Assembly (NCBI RefSeq): GCF_014138285.1
Contig: NZ_JACGXN010000003.1
Location: 372,001 to 436,000, forward strand
Source of the DNA: Phyllobacterium myrsinacearum
Lineage (GTDB): Bacteria > Pseudomonadota > Alphaproteobacteria > Rhizobiales > Rhizobiaceae
Reading direction: 5' to 3'
DNA length: 64,000 nt
The notes under the pieces are model-generated. The model was not told the DNA's origin. It ran no database searches and saw only the letters and a list, made by a program, of their open reading frames with translations. Each line of letters starts with the position of its first letter. Position 1 is the first letter of the stretch. Below, in pieces: positions 1-10,000 of the stretch. The position numbers and the translations under genes were made by a program.

Positions 1-692
1 TTAAGATTGGCGACGCTGTGTTCGGGCTCGCGCGCTTCAAGCAAAGCGGAGCACTCGGGCAGGCTGTGATCACCAAAGAAACTTTCTTGGCCAAGAAACC
101 TGATGCGGTTTCGTTTGAAGATGCTGCCTGCCTCGGAACTCCTGGAGCCACCGCTTGGAATGGCTTGGTCGACAAAGCGAAAGTGACCGCCGGCGAGCGT
201 GTCTTCATCAATGGCTGCACCGGTGCAGTAGGCGAAGCGGCGGTGCAGGTAGCGCGGATGTTAGGCGCGACGGTTTCGGGTAGTTGTAGTGCAGGCGCTA
301 TGGAACGCGCACGCGCCTTGGGCGCTCAAACTGTCTTTGACTACCGCACAACTGATCTTTCCACAGTTCAGGAGCGCTTTGATGTGGTCTATGACACCGC
401 TGCCGCGATGCCAAGGGCGTTGGGGTACAGACTTTTGCGTGAGAAGGGACGATTCTTAGACCTTGAGCCGACATTTGGGAAATTCATCCGCGCGATCTTC
501 AGTCAACGTCTAAAGGTTGTGGTATGCACGCCGACAGCTGAAATTCTTGATCGCATCGCGCAAGCAGCCACGAAGGAAAACTTTCGTCTTCCGATCGCCG
601 AGACCGTGCCTCTCGCTGAAGCGATCGCCCTCATCACTGCTCTCGAGAATGGTCGAAAACTTGCAGGAAAGGCCCTCGTTTCCATGGAATGA
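1..692 (+). CDS. MDR-family (zinc-less quinone-reductase-like) oxidoreductase, 5' truncated by window edge
   Basis: The reading frame is open from base 3 and the first residues read KIGDAVFGL. This is the usual interior 'GDxVFGL' turn of medium-chain dehydrogenases, so the N-terminus lies outside the window and the GTG at 18 is not the real start. The NAD(P)-binding loop is NGCTGAVGEAAVQVA, followed by a Rossmann fold. The C-terminus has the family pattern 'PLAEAIALITALENGRKLAGKALV'-like helix and strand. No structural-zinc cysteine cluster is visible, as in quinone oxidoreductase-like members. The expected reaction is NAD(P)H-dependent reduction of a quinone or enone in the cytosol; the substrate is unknown. 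Family assignment is firm, specificity is not. Confidence 0.85.
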   Translation, partial: KIGDAVFGLARFKQSGALGQAVITKETFLAKKPDAVSFEDAACLGTPGATAWNGLVDKAKVTAGERVFINGCTGAVGEAAVQVARMLGATVSGSCSAGAMERARALGAQTVFDYRTTDLSTVQERFDVVYDTAAAMPRALGYRLLREKGRFLDLEPTFGKFIRAIFSQRLKVVVCTPTAEILDRIAQAATKENFRLPIAETVPLAEAIALITALENGRKLAGKALVSME

Positions 693-783
693 GCGTGTCG
701 CATTTTGACAAGAACTGTTCTAAAATGCACCTTCGAGACGACAAACCGTGTCCTGCAGTCGCTGGAACAAATCGCAAAAGAGA

Positions 784-1060
784 ACCCCATGCGCGACCGT
801 CAACCGGCCACTACCAATGGCATCGGCGGGAGCACTACCGGAGCCAAGCCCATTGACATTGCGCGAACGTCGAATTCTGGAGTTTATTGCGGAGGACGTG
901 CAAAACAATACTATTAGCTGACCGGCTGATTCTCTCGGACCATACGGTGAAGGTCCATGTTCACAATCTGATCCGCAAGCTCAAGGTGCACAATCGGACT
1001 CAGGCGGCGGCTATCTACCGGAACTATCTTGAAGGTGTTGTCACGTTTTATTCAGCCTAA
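784..1060 (+). pseudogene. LuxR-type response regulator C-terminal HTH remnant, frameshifted
   Basis: One frame reads LTLRERRILEFIAEDVQNNTI, the canonical opening of a LuxR/FixJ HTH. It then hits TGA near 916. Skipping one base (the A before GCTGAC) gives ADRLILSDHTVKVHV followed by HNLIRKLKVHNRTQAAA, the recognition helix and tail of the same domain, ending at TAA 1058-1060. Upstream is only a linker-like stretch, and no receiver domain or convincing start is seen. This is therefore a 5'-truncated, single-base frameshifted DNA-binding domain. The 5' limit is approximate. Confidence 0.8.
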
Positions 1061-1372
1061 TCGGATCCATAGATTCTTCGTTAACTTCGCGAGGGCCGGT
1101 TGTCATGGCGAGCAGAAAGTATTTAGACCCAGAAATATCGCTGAGAAATCGACTACGATGGTGAACATCCAATACCACAGGCATATCATCTTGAGATGAT
1201 ATATTTATACTTTTAAAGAGTATTGCTTAGCAAATAGAAATTGCCAGCTACCGTAGCAATGAAAAATAGCCCACAATTTCTATGTATGTTTAAAGTAAAT
1301 TGTTCTTGCATTTTATACGCTGAAAGAGCGATGATATACATTCGATATATTAAGATATCCGAGGGGTGGGGT
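1061..1372. other. AT-rich intergenic region upstream of the tail-collar genes
   Basis: About 310 bases with no supported gene. It becomes clearly A+T-rich after 1140, with runs of TATATTTATAC type, and ends in a purine-rich ribosome-binding stretch (GAGGGGTGGGG) before the ATG at 1373. It presumably holds the promoter of the tail-collar cluster. I see no clear -35/-10 pair or operator. Confidence 0.5.
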
Positions 1373-1903
1373 ATGTCTGAAGTTTTTCTTGGCCAGATTA
1401 TGCTTGCGGGATTTCAATTTGCGCCGAAGGGCTTTGCTTTAAGTAATGGGCAACTGTTGGCCATCGCTCAGAACCAGGCGTTATTCTCTCTTTTGGGCAC
1501 TTTTTATGGGGGCAACGGGACGACGACGTTCGCCTTGCCCAATATGCAAAGCCGCACAGCGGTCGGATTCGGATCATCGGTCGATTCTTCCTGGCAACCG
1601 TCACCTTACTCGATTGGCGAAGCCAGCGGCACCGAGAATGTGACGCTGCTCCAACAACAATTGCCCGCACACACTCACGTGGCAACCGGGACGACCAGCA
1701 ACGGCACATTGCGCAATCCGAGCAATGCGCTCTACGGCACCAACAGTGCCAATATTTATGGCCCTTCCAACGGAGGCCAGGTTGTGCTGGCGAGTCAGAC
1801 TGTTACCCCTGCTGGTAATGGTCAGCCACACGCCAACATACAGCCCTACGACGTTATCAATTATTGCATTGCACTGTCGGGAATTTTTCCGTCTCGCAAT
1901 TAA
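1373..1903 (+). CDS. Tail-collar (microcystin-dependent protein family) protein 1
   Basis: A 176-residue protein starting MSEVFLGQIMLAGFQFAPKG. The N-terminal ~55 residues form a phage Tail Collar domain, with the family landmarks 'NGQLLAI..NQALFSLLG', 'YGGNGTTTFALPN' and '..R'. A glycine- and serine-rich variable middle follows, and the conserved end is PYDVINYCIALSGIFPSRN. An in-frame ATG at 1241 exists, but the start at 1373 is chosen because it has a strong RBS (GAGGGGTGGGG) and matches the length and first residues of the next two paralogues. These proteins resemble phage fibre tips, and their cellular role is poorly known. It is the first of three tandem copies. Confidence 0.88.
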   Translation: MSEVFLGQIMLAGFQFAPKGFALSNGQLLAIAQNQALFSLLGTFYGGNGTTTFALPNMQSRTAVGFGSSVDSSWQPSPYSIGEASGTENVTLLQQQLPAHTHVATGTTSNGTLRNPSNALYGTNSANIYGPSNGGQVVLASQTVTPAGNGQPHANIQPYDVINYCIALSGIFPSRN

Positions 1904-1939
1904 TGACCTCTAATCAACCCATCGTACGGAGGACCAACG

Positions 1940-2470
1940 ATGAGCGCTCCTTATGTCGGAGAAATCCGGCTGTTCGGCTTTTCCCGAGTGCCCAACGGGT
2001 GGCTGCCCTGCAATAACTCGCTGCAGCCCATCTCGGAGTACGAGACGTTGTTCACTTTGATTGGCACGACCTATGGCGGCGATGGACAGACGACGTTTGC
2101 AATGCCCAATCTTTGCGGACGCGTGCCGATCCATCAAGGCACCGGCCCGGGCCTGTCGACATATGTAATCGGCCAGTCCGCCGGCAGCGAGAATATCACG
2201 CTTTTACCCACGCAAATGCCGACGCACACGCATCCCTATCTTGCCACCCCCGGCCTCGCCAACACCGTATCGGTTGGACCGGCAGTCGAGCTCGGCGCAA
2301 TCGTCGGTGACACGATGTATGCGACCGATTTAAGCGGCGCCACTGGGATCCGAACTTCGCCGGCGTCGACCAGTATGAGCGGATCAACCGTCATGCATGA
2401 CAACACGATGCCGACCCTGACGGTGCAATATTGCATCGCCTATGCAGGCATCTTTCCCTCACAAAGCTGA
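1940..2470 (+). CDS. Tail-collar (microcystin-dependent protein family) protein 2
   Basis: A 176-residue paralogue of its neighbours with an N-terminal collar domain (MSAPYVGEIRLFGFSRVPNG, then YGGDGQTTFAMPNLCGR at about 47-63) and the shared C-terminal YCIAYAGIFPSQS. The middle is divergent and rich in threonine and glycine, as expected for a variable exposed tip. The RBS ACGGAGGA lies 7 bases before the ATG. The 36-base gap from the previous gene and 30-base gap to the next support one operon. No signal peptide or membrane segment is seen. Confidence 0.88.
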   Translation: MSAPYVGEIRLFGFSRVPNGWLPCNNSLQPISEYETLFTLIGTTYGGDGQTTFAMPNLCGRVPIHQGTGPGLSTYVIGQSAGSENITLLPTQMPTHTHPYLATPGLANTVSVGPAVELGAIVGDTMYATDLSGATGIRTSPASTSMSGSTVMHDNTMPTLTVQYCIAYAGIFPSQS

Positions 2471-2500
2471 CCGTGCCACACACATTAAAAGGACACTGCA

Positions 2501-3034
2501 ATGACAGAACCTTTCATCGGTGAGATCCAACTGTTCGGTTTCAACTTTGCTCCACGGGGCTGGGCAAGCTGCAATGGCGCGACACTCGGCATCCAACAGA
2601 ACAGCGCATTGTTCGCTCTGCTCGGCATCCAGTATGGCGGCAATGGCACGACCACATTCCAGCTGCCCAACTTTACCAATCGTGCGGGCTGCAACCAGGG
2701 CCAAGGCGCAGGTTTGACCCCGCGAACCATCGGCGAAACCTTCGGAGGCAACAGTGTAACGCTGACGCAACCGGAGATGCCGGCACACGCTCATTCCCTG
2801 ACCATTTACAATCAGAGCGAACCCGGCAAGCGAGCGCCCTCGCCCAGTTCGGGCAATGGTTTGAGTGTGCCGAATTCGAGCAGTCCGTTCCTGCCCAATG
2901 TGCAACCGAACACGCAGTTCGGACAAAATGTCATCGGCGTTGCAGGCAGCAGTCAACCGCATGAAAACCGTCAGCCTTATCTGGCAATCAACTTCAGCAT
3001 CGCCCTGAATGGCATATTTCCAGCCTTCAGTTGA
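2501..3034 (+). CDS. Tail-collar (microcystin-dependent protein family) protein 3
   Basis: A 177-residue third paralogue. The start MTEPFIGEIQLFGFNFAPRG is preceded by AAAGGA. The collar-domain block YGGNGTTTFQLPNFTNR lies near residues 46-62 and the end is INFSIALNGIFPAFS. Its stop TGA overlaps by one base the ATG of the following acetyltransferase gene, so translation is probably coupled. The three copies differ mainly between the collar block and the last 20 residues, consistent with old duplication followed by diversification of the tip. Confidence 0.88.
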   Translation: MTEPFIGEIQLFGFNFAPRGWASCNGATLGIQQNSALFALLGIQYGGNGTTTFQLPNFTNRAGCNQGQGAGLTPRTIGETFGGNSVTLTQPEMPAHAHSLTIYNQSEPGKRAPSPSSGNGLSVPNSSSPFLPNVQPNTQFGQNVIGVAGSSQPHENRQPYLAINFSIALNGIFPAFS

Positions 3035-3618
3035 TGGACAAGGATGCGACGGCTCAATTGCCGGACTTTCCCCTGCGCACGGGCGATGTCCTGCTCTCCA
3101 GCACCGCGGCTGCCCTGCGGCCCGCTAAGAGAAGTGATTTACCATTCCTGTGCCTGCTTTATCGCTCATTTCGCTTGGGTGAATTGGAACAGGCTCCTTG
3201 GTCTCTCCAGGAAAAACAGGCTTTTCTGGACCAGCAGTTCAGTCTGCAGCACCGCTATTACACCACTGTGTTTTCGCCAGCCGACTTCCTGATCATCGAG
3301 AAGGACGGCATGCGCATAGGCCGGCTTTATATCGATCTGAGTGCCGCCAAATGGCTTGTCATCGATATCGGATTGTTGCCTGAGTGGCGCGGTCGTGGAC
3401 TGGGATTTGCGATACTGAGGGACATTCAAGATGCGATGACCGCAACCGCAGGCCTTGGTATTGCCCTGCATGTTGATAATACAAATATGCGCGCGCAGAA
3501 GCTTTATCAGTCCTTGGGGTTTGAGGTCACGGAAGCCACCGAAACCCACACAGGAATGGAATGGTTACCTCAGAAAGCCTTGCGTAGAATGATGGACAGC
3601 ACTGCGAACATCAATTGA
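3034..3618 (+). CDS. GNAT-family N-acetyltransferase in the tail-collar operon
   Basis: About 194 residues starting MDKDATAQLPDF; a TTG one codon earlier is possible. The acetyl-CoA-binding motif A is visible as IGLLPEWRGRGLGFAILRDI (R/Q-x-x-G-x-G/A), with motif B at NTNMRAQKLYQSLGF. The start overlaps the stop of the third tail-collar gene, so it belongs to the same transcript. GNATs in such clusters are presumed to modify the collar proteins or a shared substrate, which is inference. Its last 8 bases overlap the end of the convergent DUF6916 gene. Confidence 0.85.
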   Translation: MDKDATAQLPDFPLRTGDVLLSSTAAALRPAKRSDLPFLCLLYRSFRLGELEQAPWSLQEKQAFLDQQFSLQHRYYTTVFSPADFLIIEKDGMRIGRLYIDLSAAKWLVIDIGLLPEWRGRGLGFAILRDIQDAMTATAGLGIALHVDNTNMRAQKLYQSLGFEVTEATETHTGMEWLPQKALRRMMDSTANIN

Positions 3619-3904
3619 AGATAGCCTGATAGATGATCCCGTCCTTATCTCTGGCGACGGGCACCAGAAAGATGTCCAGGCTTCCAAGCGCCATATTCTT
3701 CAACCTGTACATTTTTTGCGGCAACACAACTTGTGAAGTGCTACGAAAAAGCAGGGAGAACGGCGCTCTTCTTATTCCATTGAATCCAGTTTCAGGCAAA
3801 GGCCGCGCCTCGGTCAATGTAAAAGGAAGAGACCCTGTCCCCATATCGATCTCGAAACCTTCGCCGACACAGCGGGCGAAATGATCCAGCGTTACAATCT
3901 CCAT
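3611..3904 (-). CDS. DUF6916-like small protein
   Basis: A 97-residue protein, MEIVTLDHFARCVGEGFEI..., ending with the pattern LGSLDIFLVPVARDKDGIIY. The 'PFSLLFR....LPQKMYRL....LGSLDIFLVP' order matches the small family found beside tail-collar/microcystin-dependent genes in alphaproteobacteria (recognised by pattern, not by search). No signal peptide or membrane segment is seen. It converges with, and overlaps by 8 bases, the acetyltransferase gene. Function is unknown; a role as chaperone or cap for the collar proteins would fit the context. Confidence 0.7.
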   Translation of the reverse strand: MEIVTLDHFARCVGEGFEIDMGTGSLPFTLTEARPLPETGFNGIRRAPFSLLFRSTSQVVLPQKMYRLKNMALGSLDIFLVPVARDKDGIIYQAIFN

Positions 3905-4030
3905 CCCATCCCCAATTGTTTACTTGCGCCTTCACTGCAAAGGCTTGTTCTTTGTTTAGAACCGAACGCTATCAAGAGTTTGGGGAGAAGCAAACACTTC
4001 TCCCCAGGGCCTTTCACGTATCATGATACA

Positions 4031-7000
4031 TTAGAACTTCTTGCCCACGCGCAACCCGAATGCATGGTTCTGATTGTCTGCGCCGACGGTTGTTCGGTAG
4101 TCAAAGTTCGCGTTCCAATCGGTATCAAGTTGTGCATCGAGCGAAAGGCCGAGCGTGACATAGTCGCTGCCGCTGCTCTCTGTACTCAGGTCATAGGGAA
4201 GTCCCGCCGTATCAGCATAACCAAGCCTGATCTGACTCGATCCTTCAAAGTCATGTGTATATTCGGCGCGGGCACCGGGCTTCAACGCACCCCAGTCCAT
4301 CGGGATGGTATATTCTATGCGCAGACCGAGAATACCGGAGAGCGTATCAACGGTCTGGTCGCCATACTTCAGCGCATACGCGCCGCCGCTTTTTTCGGTA
4401 AAGCCGTTCAACCACGAGCGGGAGAAATCAAACCGTCCATAGGGCGATATCAGCCAGGCATCGGTGCGATGCTCATAGCTTGCCGTCACTGACCCGAATA
4501 TCTGCTGGCCGTCACGATCACCGGAGGCAAAATCTCCGGTCGAGGTGATGTAACGCTGGCTGCTGAAATCCAACCAGCTTCCACCGATCAAACCATCGAT
4601 GAAGATCGACTTGACCGGCGAATAGCTGGCGTAGACTGCAGCGCTATAGGCATGGGCGCGGCTTTCGGTGCCGTTGTCGCCAATATCGGATGCATCGCGG
4701 CCATAACCGAAACCAAAACCGGCAACGAACTTTTTCGAGAACCGGTAGTCCATACCCGCGCTCACACCGATCGTGGTGTAATCGAAATCCAGATCCCTAT
4801 CATTGCGATCACCGAAATTCACGAAGCCGCCCGTCCACACTGCCAGTCGGCCAAGGTTCAGGTCCGGCTGGTTCTGTTTCTGCTGCTTCTTGCGGTTCTC
4901 TTCGGCGAACGAATGCATGGAGAAATCAGGCGCACCATTCGACAGTCCGGGAACGGAATTTGATTCCATCAGCTTGCGGAACGGTTCGTCCATTTCATCC
5001 GGCTCATTGTCCTGCGTGTAGCCAAGTCTTATGGCCATGCTGTTGTTCCGCCGGTCGCCTTCATCATGCAGTTGCTCGAGGCGTGAGTTGAAGTTCTGAA
5101 TCTGGTTGGCAGCAAAGCGCTTGGCACTGTCTGCCTGCGCTGTAAGCAAACCGATTACCTCCGGATCCTTTGATGGATCCGGACGGGCCGTGACAACAAA
5201 GGTGATCGTTGCCGGGCTCGACGTGCCATACGGGTTGGCCAGCGTGTACTGCACCAGCAGATTGCCTGCATAGTTGGGATCCGACGCATAAACCATGTCA
5301 AAGGCAGGCTGGTTGGCATCGATACTCACCGAACCGGCCGACCTGTCAGAAATGTTGAAAATGCGCGCATTGGAGAAGGGCCCGCCCGTCGATCCCTGTG
5401 TCAGGTCAACATGCACTGTTTGTCCAGCCAGGACTTCCACCGTACGCGATGCCGCCATTGGTGCTGGCGGCAGACGCCGGACAGTGACCTCATAGGTCTT
5501 CGCCGTCGTGTTGTCCTGCGCCGTGACAACAACTGCGATGCGGGTCTGTCCGACCGGCAGCTGTATCGCGGTGCTGGATGAACCGGAACCAACGGTTTGG
5601 CCCTGAACGGTGATAGTTGCACTGGGTGCGGTGGCCGTTGGTGTCAGCGACATGGTCTCGGTGATATTGGGCACTTCGACCGTGTAACTGATGACAGAGG
5701 AGGAGAATCCGGGCTGCAGCGTCCCCGAACTTGGCGACAGAGCCGACAGGTCCGCAATCGCCACCGGCGCCGCCACATTGAATGTCACTGTTGCATTGGT
5801 TGCACCGCCCGGACCAGTTGCGGCAAAGACCAGACTATCGGTCCCGCTGAATGTGCTGTTGGGCGTATAGGTGGCACTTCCGCTCTCGCTCACCACAGCC
5901 GTGCCGTTGGATGGTGCTGTCACGAGAGAATAGGTCAACGGGCCTGCCCCTGTCGCCGTGACCGTAAAGGCCTTTGCCTGATTAAATGCAACGGCGAGGG
6001 TCTGCGGCTGAGCCACCGGTGGTGCCACATTGACCGTTATGGTCACAAGGGCCGGCGCTGACGTGCCGGTTGCATTGGTTGCGGTGTAAGTGAAGGAAGT
6101 CGTACCGGAGAAGCCTGTTGCGGGCGTGTAGGTAATGGAAGTGCCGCTGGCTGTAGCTGTACCCGACGACGGTGTCGTTGCAATCGCCACGGATGTTGCC
6201 GTGCCTGTAATGTTGAGCGCGATCGGATTGGCACCGCTGTTGAATGGCACTGTCGCGGCAACAGGATTTGCCACGGGTATGGCGTCAACAACGGTCACCG
6301 AATAGTTTTGCGTGACCGTGAATGGCCCGGTTCCTGTCGAACCATCGGTCGCGGTAATGGCAAAGTTGGTATTGCCTACCGCTGTGGGTGTCCCACTCAG
6401 GACGCCGCCCGTCGACAGAGACAGACCCGCTGGCAACGCGCCAGTCGTGACAGCATAGGTATAGGCTGCGGTACCACCCGATGTTGTGAATGTCTGGCTA
6501 TAGGCCGTACCGACAGTCGCGCCTGGCAAGACACCTGCAGCCGGTGTCAGAGCAAGCGTTGGTGCACCAATCGTTATCGTAACCGTGGCTGGTGCTGAAG
6601 TGCCGGATGCATTCGTCGCCGTATAGGTGAAACTATCGGTCCCGGCATGTCCGGCTGTCGGGGTATAGGTGATCGCCGTTCCCGAAGCTGTCGCAGTGCC
6701 AAAGGCCGGCGAACTGGTCACAGCAACTGAAGCTGCCGCGCCGCCGGTAATGTTTAGCGTGATCGGATTGGCACTCGAATTATAGGCAACTGTCGCAGAG
6801 ACCGCGTTCGCGACCGGGACTGCAACGACAACCGCCAATGAATACGTCTGGCTTGCCGTATATGGCCCCGGGGCTCCGCTGCTATCCGTTGCTATAACAG
6901 TGAAATTAACGTTGCCGATCGCTGTCGGCGTTCCGCTGATGACACCCGCCGCAGACAGGCTAAGACCGGTCGGCAAGGCACCGGTCGTCACAGCATAGCT

Positions 7001-10000
7001 ATAGGGAGCCGTACCCCCACTCGCCCCATTGAGCGTGGCCGAATAGGCCGCACCAACAACACCGCCCGCAAGTGTTGTCGGCGGCAAGGTGATGGTTGGT
7101 GCGTTGATGATCAGCGTATACGAACGGCTGCCAGTGGCTGGCCCCGTTCCGGTACTGCTATCGGTGGCCGTAATTGTGAAGTTCGCGCTAACTTGAGCCG
7201 TCGGCGTACCACTGAGCACGCCGGTTGCTGCATTCAGGGTGATGCCCGCTGGCAGACTGCCCGCTGTAACTGCAAACGTATAGGGAGTGATACCTGCACT
7301 CGCGCTGACTGTTTGCGAATAAGGAACGGCCACCGTTCCCGCAGCCAATGTTTCGGGGCTGACAATGACAGTCCCTGTATTGATTGCCCAGGTATAAACT
7401 TGGCTACCGGTAAAGCCGTTGGCATCGGTCGCGGTGATAGTGGTTGAAAATGTCCCGGACGATGTTGGTGTTCCCGTGAACTGACCTGCCGAGTTGAACG
7501 AAACCCCTATCGGCAAACTGCCCGCGGTCAAGGAGAAATTATAGGGTGCCGCACCACCCGTGGCTGACACAGTGGCAGCGTAGGGCGTACCGGTTGCACC
7601 ATTGGGCAGTGTCGCAGGCGCCACAACGATCGCCGGTGCATTGATAATCCAATTATAGACCTGCACGGCAGTAAAGCCGTTGGCATCAGTCGCGGTGACA
7701 GTGGTCGAGAATGACCCTGATGCCGTTGGTGTTCCTGTGAATTGACCCGCCGAATTGAAGCTAATCCCGCTCGGCAAACCGCCCGCGCTGAGAGAGAAGC
7801 TATAGGGCCCCGCACCGCCCGAGGCTGACAGGTTGGCAGTATAGGGCGTCCCTGCAGTGCCGTTGGACAGCGTCGCAGGTGTCACGACGATAGTTGGCGC
7901 ATCAATGACCCATGTATAGGCCCGCGTCCCGGTCTGCCCATTGGCGTCGGTCGCAGTGATTGTCGTTGAAAATGTTCCCGATACGGTTGGCGTTCCGGAG
8001 AATTCACCGGCCGCGTTGAACGAAACTCCACTTGGCAAACTGCCACTGGTCAACCCGAAGGTATAGGGTCCAACGCCACCGGAGACCGAGAGAGTGGCAG
8101 CGTAGGAGGTGCCGGCAGTGCCATTGGGCAGCGTTGCGGGTGCCACGACGATAGTCGGTGCTGATACCGTTAGCACATAGTTCTGGGTTCGAGCGAAGGG
8201 CGCGCCCGTGCCTGTCGAACTATCGGTTGCGCGAATGCTGATAGTATATAATCCAGGCACAGTCGGCGTACCCGATAACGTGCCCGTTGAGCTTAAGCTT
8301 ATCCCCGCAGGTAGAGCACCCGCCGAAAGGGCATAGGTGTAGGGTGCAGTACCTCCAGAAGCGACGAATGCTTGCGAATAGGCTTGGCCATAAGACAGTG
8401 CAAGCGTTCCAGCTGCCGGTGTCATGGACAGCGTCGGCACTGCCATCGTCAGCGAATAAGTTTGGCTGGCCGTTACAAATGCACTGTCGGTGGCCGTGAG
8501 TGTGAAATTGAACGTGCCCCCAGCAGTTGGTGTTCCTGAAATATTTCCACTTGATGAGATTGATACGCCCGCAGGCAATGAGCCAGATGTCACAGCATAT
8601 GTGTAAGGCGCAGTGCCGCCCGTCGCAGGATTGATGGAGGCGGAGTACGCCACGCCGACTTGGCCGTTGGTAAAGGTGGTGGCCGGCAAGACCAACGCAT
8701 CTGGATTGACAGACAACGAATAGTTTTGTGTGACGCTGAACGGACCGCTTCCGGTCGAGCTGTCGGTTGCCGTGACGGAGAAACTGAACGGACCAGCTGT
8801 TGTCGGCGTGCCACTGAGAACACCGCCTGACAGGGTAAGACCGGCGGGCAGAGCACCTGCAGTGACGGCATAGCTATAAGCGGCCGTGCCGCCAGATGCT
8901 GTGAAAGTCTGGCTATAGGCTGCACCGACAGTCGCAGCAGGCAACGCACCAGCCGCCGGAGCCAAAGCCAAGTTGGGCGGGCTGATGGTAATCGTAACCG
9001 TGGCCGGTGCCGAAGTGCCGGTAGCATTCGTCGCCGTATAGGTAAAACTGTCAGAACCGGCGCGCCCAGCTATCGGCGTATAGGTTATCGATGTTCCAGA
9101 TGCAGTGGCAGTACCATTTGTGCCTTGCGTACCAATAGCGACCGATGTCGCTACGCCGCCCGTGATGTTCAATGTGATCGGATTGGCACTCGAGTTGAAC
9201 GCGACCGTCGCTGAGACCGGATTCGCAACCGGTGCGGGCGGGTTGATCGTTAGAGTATAGTTTCGAGTGACAGTGAATGGCCCAGTTCCCGTTGAGCTGT
9301 CGGTTGCTCTGACTGAGAAACCAAACGAACCAGCTGTCGTTGGCGTGCCGCTGAGAGTACCATTTGACTGGTTCAGATTGAGACCGGCAGGCAAGGCCCC
9401 AGCCGTGAGGGCATAGGTATAGGGAGCGGTACCAGCGGATGGCGCAAATGTCTGTGTATAGGCAGTGCCGGCAGTTGCAGCGGGCAAGGCTCCAGACGCC
9501 GGGATCATGCCCAGCGTGGGCGGACTGATGGTGATCGTCACCGTGGCCGGAGCCGAGGTGCCGCCGGCATTCGTCGCGGTATAGGTGAAGCTATCTGGTC
9601 CGGCATATCCGGCTATTGGCGTGTAGGTTATCGACGTTCCCGAAGCGGTGGCTGTGCCATGCGCACCCTGACTGCCAACGGCCACCGAAGCCGCTGCACC
9701 GCCCGAAAGATTCAGGGTGATCGGATTGGCACCCGAATTGTAGGTAACGACAGCCGAGACCGCATTGGCAACCGGCGGCGCCACATTGGCTACAGTGACC
9801 GTGACAGTATCCACTTTGAAGAAGGGGCAGTTACAATCTGAACTGGTGCTGCTCTCCCTCGCTACGATATCGAACGCATAAGTTCCAGCTGCACTTGGTG
9901 TCCCTGTCAGACTGCCATTTGATGCAAGACTGATGCCGGGAGGCAATGTCCCGGTATTGACGTTGTAGGTATAAGGCGCAATGCCACCTGTGGTCGTAAA

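Noticed and set aside
1373-3034. Prophage tail module
   Set aside because: No other phage structural, lysis or integrase genes flank the three collar genes; the set matches the stand-alone microcystin-dependent-type cluster.
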